34,180 nt of DNA from Pseudomonadota bacterium (GTDB lineage: Bacteria; Bdellovibrionota_B; Oligoflexia; Oligoflexales; CAIYRB01). The translations under genes and the position numbers were made by a program. Under the pieces are notes generated by a model. The model worked only from the letters and a program-made list of their open reading frames with translations, did not search any database and was not told the origin of the DNA. The stretch is from assembly GCA_026390445.1 (NCBI GenBank), contig JAPLFX010000034.1, forward strand, positions 1-34,180, read 5' to 3'. This document shows positions 17,005 through 26,214 of the stretch, in pieces (positions within the stretch are counted from its first letter, which is position 1; each line of letters begins with the position of its first letter).

Positions 17005-18342
17005 TTAAATAGCTACTCGCTGATCCAAGGCGTGGGCTGCTTCATAACCAGTACGCATGGCTCCATCGACCGTAGCGGTAGATAGGTAATCACCGGCGAA
17101 CACCAGCGGCCCTTTTTGTTGCTTACCGACCTCTGCCGCCGCTCGATAACGACCGACTGCATGGATAGGAATGGCCTCGCGCCGCTGGATCATCTGCAAG
17201 GGTTCGGCGCGTAGAGGTAGATCTGGGCTCAGTTCTCTGGCCAAGCGCCACGCATGCGTGTAAAGATCACGCTCTGACATACCTAGCGTGGCTTTGCTTT
17301 CCTCTGCGGTCAGATAAACACTGATCGCTTCTTGACCGCTGCGGGCCTCGCCTCTGGTTTGCAATTTATGACTATTGAAGTTCAGTCCGGCGATCCGATG
17401 GTCTTTTGGGCCACAGGGCAGCAGGCAGCTCATTTTCGGCAGCTTAACGCCTTTGTCGATGACAAAGACCAGGTGCGTATTGGGCACATAGGTTTGGCTC
17501 TTTAGGAACGACCGCACGGTATCTGGCACGATGCGTTCGTCTAGGCCGGCGGTGATCTTCGCCGCGACACTGCCAGTGGTTGCGACAATGACCTCGTCAT
17601 AGATATGCTCCGGCCCGTCGGCCAGAGTGGCTCCCGTGATCTTGAACTTCGCTCCGCTTGGCTTGATGTGATCGACGGTGACACCTGTCCGTACATCCAA
17701 ATTCGCGGCCAACTTGGTGCACACAAAGTTCATGCCCTGGCGAAAGGTGTAGAAGCGAGCGGTCGCTGCTTTTGCCTGCAACGCCAACATCAGTGAGCGC
17801 GAGATCGACTCGCACGAGAAGAACCAAAAGGGTTCGATTCCTGGTCGCACCAGATACTGATAGGCGCGCTCACCGACGCGTTTGACGGCGTCGTCGCGCA
17901 CCGAAGCGTCGTCAAAAGGGGCCAATGAGGCGGCCGAGCTGAGGTCTAAGTGCCGGTACTTGGCAAAGATGAGCGCGGTCTGCATCGCCATGCTGAGCTT
18001 GGCCCGGGTCCCAAGAAAGGTGAAATTGGCGAACGAAGCCGTCGATCCTAGGGTAAAGTCTGCGACTTTTTCGCCGTCGGTCAGGGCGTTGGAACGCGAC
18101 AGGTTGGTGATCTCGCCTTCAAGCCCAAGCTTCGTGATGAGGCCCCAGAGAGTTGGGTAAAAATTGGTAAAAAAGCCGGCTCCCGAATCAACCACCCAGC
18201 CTTGATCGTGCCACGAGGTCGTGCGCCCGCCAACGGACTTAGCCTGTTCGTACAGTACCACTTCGCGTCCTTGCTGCTGCAGCAAATGCGCGGCATAACA
18301 CCCAGCAGGTCCTGCTCCAATCACAGCCGTCCGTCGCGCCAT
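17005..18342 (-). CDS. FAD-dependent amine-oxidase-type oxidoreductase
   Basis: The 445-residue product starts at ATG 18342, which has GAGGGG at ideal spacing; a TTG at 18354 is in frame but less likely. The N-terminus is a Rossmann FAD-binding motif (VIGAGPAG, G9-x-G11-xx-G14), followed by a GGRTT motif and, at the C-terminus, FAGDYLSTATVDGAMRTGYEAA. This is the pattern of the flavin amine oxidase/protoporphyrinogen oxidase/phytoene desaturase superfamily. I cannot choose among substrates. A role in heme synthesis is possible because hemH lies in this window, but it is about 6 kb away and not in an operon with it. There is no signal peptide. Confidence 0.82.
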   Translation of the reverse strand: MARRTAVIGAGPAGCYAAHLLQQQGREVVLYEQAKSVGGRTTSWHDQGWVVDSGAGFFTNFYPTLWGLITKLGLEGEITNLSRSNALTDGEKVADFTLGSTASFANFTFLGTRAKLSMAMQTALIFAKYRHLDLSSAASLAPFDDASVRDDAVKRVGERAYQYLVRPGIEPFWFFSCESISRSLMLALQAKAATARFYTFRQGMNFVCTKLAANLDVRTGVTVDHIKPSGAKFKITGATLADGPEHIYDEVIVATTGSVAAKITAGLDERIVPDTVRSFLKSQTYVPNTHLVFVIDKGVKLPKMSCLLPCGPKDHRIAGLNFNSHKLQTRGEARSGQEAISVYLTAEESKATLGMSERDLYTHAWRLARELSPDLPLRAEPLQMIQRREAIPIHAVGRYRAAAEVGKQQKGPLVFAGDYLSTATVDGAMRTGYEAAHALDQRVAI

Positions 18343-18369
18343 AGTTCCCCTCAAAGCAAATAAGAGTTA

Positions 18370-18375
18370 ATTATA
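18370..18375 (-). promoter_or_regulatory. Consensus -10 element for the FAD oxidoreductase gene
   Basis: TATAAT is perfect on the minus strand, 28 bases before the ATG at 18342, which would give a leader of about 20 bases. No recognisable -35 hexamer sits 16-18 bases upstream, so this is a partial promoter call. Confidence 0.4.
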
Positions 18376-18584
18376 AACCTCGCATTAATAGCTTAGGCGA
18401 CCGGCCGGCATTAGGTCAAATAACCTACGGCCGCCGCAGTGCGGAGTAGATGGTGCCATTGACTTCAAGATGTTGTCTGCTGTGTCAATGAGTCCGGAGG
18501 GTTGCAGGAAGTGCCTGACCCCGAATGGCTGGCGTGGTATGACACGCTCCTTCGCTAGCCAGATCACCCAGGATCCCAGAATAT

Positions 18585-20009
18585 ATGCATGCTCCACACT
18601 CAAGCACGGTCCAAGCCGCGGTCTCCTTCGCACAGACGAATTTGCCCAAAGATCTGCTGGCCGTGGTCGGTGAGTTGGGGTTTAGCCAAATGACCGAGGT
18701 CCAGGCCCGCGCTGTCCCGGCTTTGCTCGAAGGCCGCGATATTATTGGCCAGGCCAAGACTGGTAGCGGTAAGACCTTGGCCTATGCGTTGCCCCTTTTG
18801 GCGAGCATTCGCCTGGACGGGCGGCGGCTTCAGGCCGTGGTGCTATGTCCCACTCGGGAGTTGTGCTCGCAGGTGGCGCGCGAGATCCGTAAGTTCGGTC
18901 GGCGGCTCCCGGGTCTGCAGGTGCTGCCACTTGCCGGCGGTCAACCGCTGCGCTCCCAGTACGGAGCCTTGGAAAAGGGCGTCCACGTGGTGGTTGGAAC
19001 ACCGGGTCGGATCCTCGATCACCTGCGGCGGGGCACGCTAAAGCTGCAAGATGTCACCTATGTTGTCTTAGACGAAGCTGACCGCATGCTGGACATGGGG
19101 TTTCAAGATGACATGGAGGCGATCTTTGCTGCTGTGCCCCGCAAACGCCAGACGGTGTTCTTTTCTGCAACCTTTCCGCAGACCATGTTGGCGATGAGCA
19201 GCTCACTGCAGCAGAGTCCTTTGCGCATCACCGTCGCAGACAGCTCCGAGGCGCCGAGCATCCGGCAGATCGTCTATCCCGCTGGCCTCAGTGACAAGGC
19301 CTTAGTCCTGCGTCGCGTGCTACAGGAGCACGCGCCAAAGTCGGCGATCGTCTTTTGTAACTTTAAGGCAGGTGCCGCAGAACTAGCTGAGGCCCTAAAC
19401 ATCGAGGGTATCAGCGCCGATGCGCTGCATGGGGATCTGGAGCAGCCTGAACGCGACCGAGTTTTAGCGAAGTTTCGCAATCAGAGTATCCGCGTGCTGG
19501 TTGCGACCGACGTGGCGGCGCGTGGCATCGATATCGTGGACCTCGATTTGGTCTGTAATGTCGACCTCCCGGCTAAACCAGAAACCTATGTGCACCGCAT
19601 CGGACGTACCGGTCGTGCTGGCAAAGCAGGCCTTGCCGTATCGTTGATCACACCACGCGAAGAGGCCAAGATCGAGATGATCGAGGCCTTGACTGGAAGT
19701 CCGATCGAGCGTGGTCGCTTCACCGACCGTTCGGCACCGAGTAAAAGCTCGGCGCCGGCCTTGACGAACGCGGCCATGGTGACCTTGTATATCTCTGGCG
19801 GTCGCAAGGAGAAGGTCCGTCCCGGCGATATTCTAGGGGCCTTAACCGGCGAGGCCGGTGGACTCGCTGGTGCCGATATCGGCAAGATCGAAATCCACGA
19901 TAACTTCGCCTATGTGGCCATACGGTCTCACCTTGCTGATGCAGCACTCACTAGCTTGCGTGACGGCCGCATTAAGGGACGCAAATTCCAGGTCGAGCGG
20001 GTTCGCTAA
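18585..20009 (+). CDS. dbpA: ATP-dependent RNA helicase DbpA
   Basis: DbpA is a DEAD-box helicase that in E. coli is targeted to hairpin 92 of 23S rRNA during 50S assembly. The 474-residue protein has AKTGSGKT (57-64), PTRELC, the DEAD box (163-166), SAT (194-196), ARGIDI and HRIGRTGRAG in order. A C-terminal DbpA RNA-binding domain (about 400-474) includes GGRKEKVRPGDILGALTGEAGG and KIEIHDNFAYVAI, which separates it from generic RhlE-type helicases. The ATG at 18585 has AGGA about 10 bases upstream. It is monocistronic or loosely followed, after 149 bp, by the acyltransferase gene. Confidence 0.95.
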   Translation: MHAPHSSTVQAAVSFAQTNLPKDLLAVVGELGFSQMTEVQARAVPALLEGRDIIGQAKTGSGKTLAYALPLLASIRLDGRRLQAVVLCPTRELCSQVAREIRKFGRRLPGLQVLPLAGGQPLRSQYGALEKGVHVVVGTPGRILDHLRRGTLKLQDVTYVVLDEADRMLDMGFQDDMEAIFAAVPRKRQTVFFSATFPQTMLAMSSSLQQSPLRITVADSSEAPSIRQIVYPAGLSDKALVLRRVLQEHAPKSAIVFCNFKAGAAELAEALNIEGISADALHGDLEQPERDRVLAKFRNQSIRVLVATDVAARGIDIVDLDLVCNVDLPAKPETYVHRIGRTGRAGKAGLAVSLITPREEAKIEMIEALTGSPIERGRFTDRSAPSKSSAPALTNAAMVTLYISGGRKEKVRPGDILGALTGEAGGLAGADIGKIEIHDNFAYVAIRSHLADAALTSLRDGRIKGRKFQVERVR

Positions 20010-20158
20010 CCGCGCCTGGTACATGACTTATTTGGCTGCTTTCCCAGGCCTTTGCGGCGGGGCGAGGTGCTGGCGCCGCAGGTCCCAAGCCGGCCGTGGA
20101 CTAGTCTATAAAGTTCAGTTATTCTGAATCTTTGGCCCAATAGAGCGGAGTGGTGACG

Positions 20159-21073
20159 GTGGCGAAAACAGATCAGGCTCCAGCCGCGACGCCGATCGTT
20201 TTGCTGTATCGGTTGATCTCGGGAAGTGTCGCCATGCTGCCAAATTGGCTGCTGCGTGCGCTGGCCTGGGGATTGGCTTTGATCTTAGTCCGAGTGGTCA
20301 AGCTTAGGCGCCCATTGGTCCGGCAAAATATCGCGATAGCCTTGCCGACAACCTCGCTGGCGGAGCAGGACCGGATCTACTTTGAGTCCGTTTACCATTT
20401 CGTCCTGACGCTCTTTGAGACTGTGGCCGGCGGCTGGATGACTCTCTCCAGCACCGTGACCATCGAAGGCGATGAAGAATTGCGCCAAGCTCTGGCGCAA
20501 GGCAAAGGCTGTCTGATCCTGTGCATTCATATGGGTAACTGGGAAGCGCTTGCCGCAAGCGTCAGTCGCGGGGTGGCGCCGACTTCAGTGGTCGTTAAAA
20601 AGATTGGCGATGGGCCAGTCGATGCCTTTGTACTGTGGTTGCGCCACCGTGCTGGCTTTCAAGCCCTGCAGCGCAAAACCAAGGGCGACGTCTATCGCCG
20701 CATCCTCGAGGCGTTAAAGAACAACCAGATCGTTGGCTTTGTCATGGACCAATATCAACCCGGCGCCCCTGAGGTTGATTTGTTTGGCGTGCCAGCCAGA
20801 ACAAATAATGGCCTAGCGACGATCTGGCGGCGCACTGGAGCTCCCGTCGTTCCGATCACGATCAGGCGTGATGGCCCCCACCAGCATCATGCAACCATCT
20901 TGCCGCCTTTGGAGTTAGAGATCAGTGCCGACCCGCAGGCCGACGTACTCGAGGCGACGCAGGCCTTCAATCACATCATCGAGGAGATGATTCTAGGTAA
21001 CCACGAGCAGTACTTTTGGTTGCACGATCGGTACAAGGTGGGACGCCAGAAGGCCGCGCCAGTGCCGCCTTGA
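20159..21073 (+). CDS. LpxL/HtrB-like lipid A biosynthesis acyltransferase
   Basis: The product has about 304 residues. It belongs to the lysophospholipid acyltransferase family that adds secondary acyl chains to lipid A at the inner membrane. The HX4E motif is H124-MGNW-E129, and MDQYQPGA with the NNGLATIWRRTGAPVVP segment fits the family. An N-terminal hydrophobic helix (about 28-48) would anchor it. I chose GTG 20159 because GGAG lies 8 bases upstream; GTG codons at 20150 and 20153 are in frame too. The exact acyl position (LpxL, LpxM or LpxP type) cannot be told. No other lipid A genes are nearby. Confidence 0.88.
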   Translation: MAKTDQAPAATPIVLLYRLISGSVAMLPNWLLRALAWGLALILVRVVKLRRPLVRQNIAIALPTTSLAEQDRIYFESVYHFVLTLFETVAGGWMTLSSTVTIEGDEELRQALAQGKGCLILCIHMGNWEALAASVSRGVAPTSVVVKKIGDGPVDAFVLWLRHRAGFQALQRKTKGDVYRRILEALKNNQIVGFVMDQYQPGAPEVDLFGVPARTNNGLATIWRRTGAPVVPITIRRDGPHQHHATILPPLELEISADPQADVLEATQAFNHIIEEMILGNHEQYFWLHDRYKVGRQKAAPVPP

Positions 21074-21239
21074 AGGGGCGAAAATCCCTTGTCAAAGCCG
21101 GCGCATGCCGGTCCGGGCCAGGGGGAGGCGCGGTGCAGGCCTATAGTTCCCTTAGTGACCTGCCGATACTCTAGGGAGACAAGGGGTAGGCTGGTCGCTC
21201 CTCATTGGGGCTCAGGCATCGCGGCGAGGTAGGCACATC

Positions 21240-21569
21240 GTGAGTGAAAAGCGCGAACATTACCGCATCAAATACCGAGACGATGATCGGCCGACGTTTG
21301 TGATGGGTGGTGCCAAGTTTTTGGTCATGGATATCTCTGAGAAGGGGCTGCGATTTGATGGTGGCCTGAAACTTAAACCTGAGGAAAACGACGCTATAAG
21401 CGGCAAACTCGTGTTTAAAAGCGGTAAATCATGCGCCGTCGAAGGCAAGCTGTTGCGTTATGACTCAGTTAAGCGCGCTTGCATCGTCAAGCTTGATAAG
21501 GGAATTTCGCTCGCACTGATCATGGAAGAGCAGCGGATCATCCTGAAAAAATACAATGCCCTGGACTAG
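21240..21569 (+). CDS. Small single-domain PilZ protein
   Basis: The product has 109 residues and is a PilZ domain from end to end, with RxxxR (R5-R9, REHYR) and DxSxxG (D31-G36, DISEKG) both intact. It should bind cyclic di-GMP and work as an adaptor, as single-domain PilZ proteins often do in motility or secretion. It starts at GTG 21240, where AGG-rich sequence lies just upstream. It is 87 bp ahead of tdk and may share its transcript; a common function is not evident. It is a second PilZ gene in the window, unlike the 269-residue one in length and C-terminal content. Confidence 0.85.
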   Translation: MSEKREHYRIKYRDDDRPTFVMGGAKFLVMDISEKGLRFDGGLKLKPEENDAISGKLVFKSGKSCAVEGKLLRYDSVKRACIVKLDKGISLALIMEEQRIILKKYNALD

Positions 21570-21656
21570 TCTGCTGTAAACCTTGCTCAAAGCTGCCCCA
21601 GCATGCTTAAATGCCGGCACTGCGCCGCCATGGGGCCGGCTAAGGCGAGGTAAATA

Positions 21657-22256
21657 GTGGCGAAACTCTATTTTCGGTATGGCGCCGTTGGCAGTGCGAA
21701 GACGCTGAACTTGCTCGCCGTAGCCCATTCTTATACCCAGCAAAACAAAAAAGTGTTTGTGATGAAGCCTGAGCTGGACGTGCGGTTTGGCCAGGATTCG
21801 GTCACTTCAAGGGCTGGTCTCAGCCGGCCAGCGGACCTCTTGCTGGGTCCGGAATCGACGCTGCCATTTGCGCAGTTGACGGCTTATCATTGCGTGTTGG
21901 TTGACGAGGCGCAGTTTCTCACAGCAGCTTCGGTGGAGCAGCTTCGAGAGGTCGCAACGACATACAATGTCCCCGTGATTTGCTACGGACTGCGCGGTGA
22001 TTTTCGCACCCGCCTATTTCCTGGGGCGCTGCGTTTGATGGAGCTGGCCGATGAGATCAGCGAGGTCAAGACTACCTGTTTCTTTTGCAATAAAAAGGCG
22101 GTCTTTAACCTCAAGTTGATCGATGGTCAGGCCACCATCCATGGGCCGGTGGTCGATCTCGGTAGCGAGGAGAAGTATCTGCCGGCTTGTTCTGGCTGCT
22201 ATGCCAAAAAATTAAACCTGAATTGGGACACCACCGAAGGACTGGTAGCAAGATGA
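21657..22256 (+). CDS. tdk: Thymidine kinase
   Basis: Thymidine kinase phosphorylates thymidine to dTMP for nucleotide salvage. The product has 199 residues. The P-loop is GAVGSAKT (9-16); it carries Ala14 where the Walker consensus has Gly. The catalytic Glu is E84 in VDEAQFL, and four zinc cysteines are present (C141, C144, C178, C181). The thymidine-binding segment GLRGDFRT is intact. The GTG start at 21657 has GCGAGG upstream. Its TGA overlaps the dapD ATG (ATGA), so the two are coupled. Confidence 0.93.
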   Translation: MAKLYFRYGAVGSAKTLNLLAVAHSYTQQNKKVFVMKPELDVRFGQDSVTSRAGLSRPADLLLGPESTLPFAQLTAYHCVLVDEAQFLTAASVEQLREVATTYNVPVICYGLRGDFRTRLFPGALRLMELADEISEVKTTCFFCNKKAVFNLKLIDGQATIHGPVVDLGSEEKYLPACSGCYAKKLNLNWDTTEGLVAR

Positions 22257-23293
22257 GCAATAAAGCAAGGGACCCATGGTTCGCTTATGGCCTCGGGGTA
22301 GGCAGTAAAAATGCACAAGGCGCGTGGCTTGAAGTGTTCTTCCCCGCACCGCAGATCGGTGGCGACGCAGCGTCTTTGCAGGTCGCCGCCGAGCACGACG
22401 CCCTAGCGAAACTCCTCGGCTACTCCGGTGGCAATCAGGTGATCGAGGTCACGGCGGAACAGTTAAAAACATTACCTTTGGCAGCGAAGACCTACCAACC
22501 CTTTGTCGACTCGTCGCGACCGGTGGTGGCTGTGTTCCTCGCCAAAGACGTCGCCCCTGAGTCTGTTCCCGAGGCTTATTTAAAGCTTCACCTCCTGTCG
22601 CATCGACTGGTGCGGCCGCACGGCCAAAACCTGACCGGGATCTTTAAGGTGTTGCCCAATGTCGCCTGGACCAACCTCGGAGCCATCGACCCAGCCGAAC
22701 TGCCAGCGGCGCAGTTAAAGGCGCGGCTTTTGGGCGCTCCCCTGACGGTGCGTATGGTGGATAAGTTCCCTCAGATGATCGATTACGTGGTTCCCTCTGG
22801 AATCCGTATCGCCGACGGTGCTCGTGTTCGCCTTGGGGCCTATGTCGGTAGTGGTACGACTGTCATGCAAGAGGGCTTTATCAATTTCAACGCCGGGACC
22901 GAAGGCCCAAACATGATCGAAGGACGTGTGTCGTCGTCGGTCTGGGTCGGCGCTGGCAGCGATCTCGGCGGTGGTTGCAGCACCATGGGCATCTTGTCGG
23001 GTGGCAATTCGACGCCGATTTCGATCGGTAAAAATTGCCTTTTGGGCGCCAACTCCGGCCTTGGTATCCCGCTAGGGGACGATTGCACCGTCGAGTCGGG
23101 GCTATATTTGACGGCCGCCAGTAAGGTGCGCCTGGTCGCTCGCGATGGCAGTGGCGGGCGCACGGTGAAGGCGCACGAGCTAGCAGGCCGCAGTAGGCTG
23201 CTGTTTCGCCGCAACTCGCTCAATGGAGCCTTGGAATGCTTGCCTATCAAAGGCTCCATTGAGCTGAACGCGGACCTACACGATCATAATTGA
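22253..23293 (+). CDS. dapD: Tetrahydrodipicolinate N-succinyltransferase DapD
   Basis: DapD succinylates tetrahydrodipicolinate on the succinylase route to diaminopimelate and lysine, needed for peptidoglycan. The 346-residue product is the longer DapD form, not the 274-residue enterobacterial one. An N-terminal alpha/beta part precedes a left-handed beta-helix of hexapeptide repeats (about 190-300: IADGARVRLGAYVGSGTTVMQ and the GPNMIEGRVSSSVWVGAGSDLGGG block). The ATG at 22253 overlaps the tdk stop; an in-frame extension upstream is a shadow of tdk. No other lysine genes are in the window. Confidence 0.94.
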   Translation: MSNKARDPWFAYGLGVGSKNAQGAWLEVFFPAPQIGGDAASLQVAAEHDALAKLLGYSGGNQVIEVTAEQLKTLPLAAKTYQPFVDSSRPVVAVFLAKDVAPESVPEAYLKLHLLSHRLVRPHGQNLTGIFKVLPNVAWTNLGAIDPAELPAAQLKARLLGAPLTVRMVDKFPQMIDYVVPSGIRIADGARVRLGAYVGSGTTVMQEGFINFNAGTEGPNMIEGRVSSSVWVGAGSDLGGGCSTMGILSGGNSTPISIGKNCLLGANSGLGIPLGDDCTVESGLYLTAASKVRLVARDGSGGRTVKAHELAGRSRLLFRRNSLNGALECLPIKGSIELNADLHDHN

Positions 23294-23309
23294 GACGGTC
23301 GTCCCGAGG

Positions 23310-23331
23310 GCGGACCTCCAAGGGAGGCCGC
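23310..23331. terminator. Weak bidirectional hairpin between dapD and the methyltransferase gene
   Basis: GCGG-a-CCTCC pairs with GGAGG-CCGC around a 3-base loop, giving nine pairs with one bulge. It lies in the 44-bp gap between two convergent stops. There is no T-tract on either side, so termination would be weak or factor-dependent. Confidence 0.3.
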
Positions 23332-23337
23332 TTCCGC

Positions 23338-24165
23338 TTACTTATACGCAGCCAAATAAGCGACCCAGGCGTCGCAATCCTCGCCTCTTTCGACCGGCAC
23401 AAAGTTGCCGTCACCGTCGCCATCCTCCGTCGATCCTTCCCACAGAATGTCGACCTTGGTGAAGCCAACCTCCAGCAAAATATCCTTCAGCTCCGGCAGG
23501 GTCCAAAGGCGCCAATCATAGGCGAAGACCTTTTCGCGCTTCTTCTCACCTTTGCGCTTAAAGTGAATGTAGAACATGCCCTCATGGGTCAACGGATCAA
23601 AGGTGTCCTGGTCCCAGTAGTAGTCGAAAACATGTGGTTCGTCGCCTTGCTCGCTGACCTCTTCGTTAGGCTCCTGGCACTTTGGTCCACCAAAGCAGTC
23701 GAGGAGAAAGACGCCGTCCTTATTCAACGTGCGCAGGCAATTCTTAAAGTACTTCTTGAGCGTTACCCGGTCCTTAAAGATAAAGTACGAGAAGTTCTGT
23801 GCGCAGATGACGTCGGCCATCGGCAATTTGCTGCCAAGCACATTGCTCTTGTGCAGGTGGATCCGTTCTTGCTGCTTGGGGCTAAGTTTGGTCAGGTAGT
23901 GCTCACTACCATAGGCGAGCGGCTCTGGATCTAAGTCCACCCCGTGGGCCACATGGCGGGGACTGCGTTTGACCCATTCGCAGCAGTTGGCAAAGGTACC
24001 GCAGAAGTCCTCGCGAAACACCAAGGGGACTCGGCCGCGTGCCTTAACATAAACTTCTTCTAAAAATCGAGCATCCTCGGCCGGTGATTGCACGCTTTCG
24101 AAGTAGTAAAAATACTTGTCAAAGGGAGGTAGAGATGGGGTCTTCGTACGTGTGCTGGTTTGCAT
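23338..24165 (-). CDS. Class I SAM-dependent methyltransferase
   Basis: The product has 275 residues from ATG 24165, which has AAGGGA close upstream; an ATG at 24198 is in frame but has weaker context, and a longer frame to 24345 runs into apaG. Motif I is FREDFCGTFANCCEW, and GVDLDPEPLAYG follows as the acidic loop that binds the ribose of SAM. The ADVICAQNFSYF segment and CLRTLNKDGVFLLDCFGG complete the Rossmann-like core. It is a member of an uncharacterised methyltransferase group; the substrate is unknown. It is divergent from apaG. Confidence 0.85.
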   Translation of the reverse strand: MQTSTRTKTPSLPPFDKYFYYFESVQSPAEDARFLEEVYVKARGRVPLVFREDFCGTFANCCEWVKRSPRHVAHGVDLDPEPLAYGSEHYLTKLSPKQQERIHLHKSNVLGSKLPMADVICAQNFSYFIFKDRVTLKKYFKNCLRTLNKDGVFLLDCFGGPKCQEPNEEVSEQGDEPHVFDYYWDQDTFDPLTHEGMFYIHFKRKGEKKREKVFAYDWRLWTLPELKDILLEVGFTKVDILWEGSTEDGDGDGNFVPVERGEDCDAWVAYLAAYK

Positions 24166-24276
24166 GCGTCCCTTGCGATTTTTATGGGTAGGAGTCATAG
24201 TATAAGGCCGAACTAAAGTCGACGTGGTCCCCCAAGCGTCGATCAATGACCCCGTCAGACCCAGTGAGCAAGACCC

Positions 24277-24669
24277 ATGTACAAGCAAGTCACAGAAGCC
24301 ATCGAAGTCACCGTACACCCTGCCTTTCTCGACGATCATTCGCAACCAGAAAGCAGCGTTTTTGTCTGGTCGTACGAGGTGGCGATCCGCAATCGCAGCA
24401 ATAAGCCGGTTCAGCTACTAAGACGCCACTGGAAGATCACCAATGCTCATGGTCAGACGCTTGAGGTCGAGGGCGAAGGTGTCGTTGGTAATCAACCGGT
24501 CATCATGCCTGGCGAGACCTATGAGTACAGCAGCTTTACCAATCTGGCGACGCCGTCGGGTTATATGGTTGGGACTTACGCGATGAGCGGTGGTGAGGGA
24601 CAGGCTATACAAGTCGCCATCCCAGCCTTTTCTCTTGATAGTCCGCAGCAAATGGCGATGCCAAACTAA
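24277..24669 (+). CDS. apaG: ApaG protein
   Basis: ApaG is a 120-130-residue beta-sandwich protein; here it has 130 residues. It shows the family pattern: IEVTVHPAF near the N-terminus, FVWSYEVAIRNRS, LLRRHWKITNAHG, and VEGEGVVGNQPVIMPGETYEYSS. The family was linked to cobalt resistance and magnesium efflux in Salmonella, but its molecular role is not settled. It lies 25 bp ahead of hemH on the same strand and is probably co-transcribed with it. Confidence 0.95.
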   Translation: MYKQVTEAIEVTVHPAFLDDHSQPESSVFVWSYEVAIRNRSNKPVQLLRRHWKITNAHGQTLEVEGEGVVGNQPVIMPGETYEYSSFTNLATPSGYMVGTYAMSGGEGQAIQVAIPAFSLDSPQQMAMPN

Positions 24670-24694
24670 CCTCATTGCAACGTAAGGAAAAGCG

Positions 24695-25735
24695 ATGGCA
24701 GACCCTGCTTCCGATGTTTGGAAGGACGTTCCGCATGTGGTGATCTTGTGCAATTTTGGCGGGCCGGCGTCGGCGGAAGCGGTTGAGCCGTTTTTAAGGC
24801 GTTTGTTCGAAGACCCCTTTATCATCCGGGCGCCGTTGCCACTACGTATGCGGCGCTGGCTGGCCAATAGGATTGCCACCAAACGCGGTCCAAAGGCCTT
24901 GGCTGAGTACCGGGAGATCGGATTTTCGCCGATCAACCGCATGACCGAGATCCAGGCGCGGCATTTGGAGCAGCAGCTGCAGGAGGTGCGGCCTGGTACC
25001 CGAGTGATCGTCATCAACCGCTACACTGCGCCAACCTCGGATGAAGTGCTGGCCCGCGAGGATCTAGTTGGGAAAAGAGTGTTTTTGATCACCCTTTATC
25101 CACACCTTTGCCACAGCACGACGGTGAGTTCGCTGCGTGATTTTGATTTGGCGCTGGAGCGCCGCTATGGCAACCGCGATCTGCCCAATACCCGAGTTTT
25201 TTCCTGGTGGCAAACCCCGCGCTATTTGCACCACACCTACCGAAATCTTCAGACTGCACTTGAACCCTTGGTCAAAGCAAACACCGATGGTCCGATTTCG
25301 ATCCTATTTTCGGCGCACGGTATTCCCCAGCGCTATCATGGTCGCGGCGATCCCTACGTGAATGAAATCCAGACGCATTTTAGTGAGCTAAAACGGCGGG
25401 GCGAAGCCTGGCTGCGTCAGGTCGGTGGTGATGTCTTGTTGCAGCGCTGTCACTGGGACCTGTCGTTTCAAAGCCGGGTGGGACCCGTGGAATGGGTCAA
25501 ACCCTACACCGAAGAGACCATCGTCGAGCTTGGTAAGAGCCGAGGTGGTACTTTACTCTTGGTGCCGATTAGCTTTACGGCTGATCACATCGAGACCCTC
25601 TACGAGATGGATCATACCTATCAGAATCTTGGCTTAAGCTCAGGATTTACGCGCTACGCTCGGGCCGTGCCGTCGAACGACGACCCGGAGCTAGCGACGT
25701 GTTTAGCGGACGCGCTAAAATCCCACGGCTTTTAA
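24695..25735 (+). CDS. hemH: Ferrochelatase HemH
   Basis: HemH inserts ferrous iron into protoporphyrin IX as the last step of protoheme synthesis. The product has 346 residues. The metal/porphyrin His is H208 in [24 protein letters not shown] is the conserved substrate-cleft segment, and E300 in [10 protein letters not shown] is the acidic partner. The family's usual YPQYS-type motif reads [12 protein letters not shown] here, a mild deviation. The ATG at 24695 follows AAGGA. The stop overlaps that of convergent nuoB: both TAA codons come from one TTAA (25732-25735). Iron and Fe-S genes thus meet here, but on opposite strands. Confidence 0.97.
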   Translation: MADPASDVWKDVPHVVILCNFGGPASAEAVEPFLRRLFEDPFIIRAPLPLRMRRWLANRIATKRGPKALAEYREIGFSPINRMTEIQARHLEQQLQEVRPGTRVIVINRYTAPTSDEVLAREDLVGKRVFLITLYPHLCHSTTVSSLRDFDLALERRYGNRDLPNTRVFSWWQTPRYLHHTYRNLQTALEPLVKANTDGPISILFSAHGIPQRYHGRGDPYVNEIQTHFSELKRRGEAWLRQVGGDVLLQRCHWDLSFQSRVGPVEWVKPYTEETIVELGKSRGGTLLLVPISFTADHIETLYEMDHTYQNLGLSSGFTRYARAVPSNDDPELATCLADALKSHGF

Positions 25736-26214
25736 TAGGTGCGATGGTCTGACGAAGCCTTGTCGTAGATCTTGTCCTGTAGCTGCATCAGTCCAGTTAG
25801 GACCGCCTCGGGTGTCGGCGGACAACCGGCGATATAGACATCGACGGGGATGATCTTGTCGATACCTTGCAGGACGTGATAGGCGCGGTAGAAGCCACCG
25901 CTGGAGGCGCAAGCGCCCATGGCGATGCACCATTTGGGCTCGGCCATCTGCTCCCAGACCTTGAGGATGACGGGAGCCATCTTTTCGGTGATGGTGCCAG
26001 CCACGATCATCAAGTCCGCTTGGCGGGGTGAGAAGCGTACGGCCTCGGCGCCAAAGCGGGCGATGTCGTACTTTGGACCGACCACGGCCATATACTCGAT
26101 GCCGCAACAGGCGGTGCCAAAAGGGTACGGCCAAAGCGAGTTCTTCCGCGCCCAAGCGAGGAACTGGTCGGCCTTGGTGGTGATATAGCTTTCATTCTGA
26201 ACTGGATTCTTCAT
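25732..26214 (-). CDS. nuoB: Lone NADH-quinone oxidoreductase subunit B (NuoB)
   Basis: NuoB carries the terminal N2 [4Fe-4S] cluster of respiratory complex I. The 160-residue product has the four cluster cysteines: C36 and C37 (TACCGIEYM), C102 (MGACASSGG) and C131 (AGCPPTPEA). It starts at ATG 26214, which overlaps the Rrf2 stop (ATGA); AGGAGG lies 12 bases upstream. No other nuo gene follows, because hemH lies convergent immediately after. It is the last gene of the suf operon. Possible readings are a dispersed complex I, a NuoB paralog with another partner, or a rearrangement. NuoB-like proteins also occur in hydrogenases, but the GCPPTPEA form fits complex I. Confidence 0.93.
   Translation of the reverse strand: MKNPVQNESYITTKADQFLAWARKNSLWPYPFGTACCGIEYMAVVGPKYDIARFGAEAVRFSPRQADLMIVAGTITEKMAPVILKVWEQMAEPKWCIAMGACASSGGFYRAYHVLQGIDKIIPVDVYIAGCPPTPEAVLTGLMQLQDKIYDKASSDHRTY

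Noticed and set aside
20053-20080. Hairpin TGCGGCG/CGCCGCA after dbpA as a terminator
   Set aside because: It has a 14-base loop and no T-tract on either strand.
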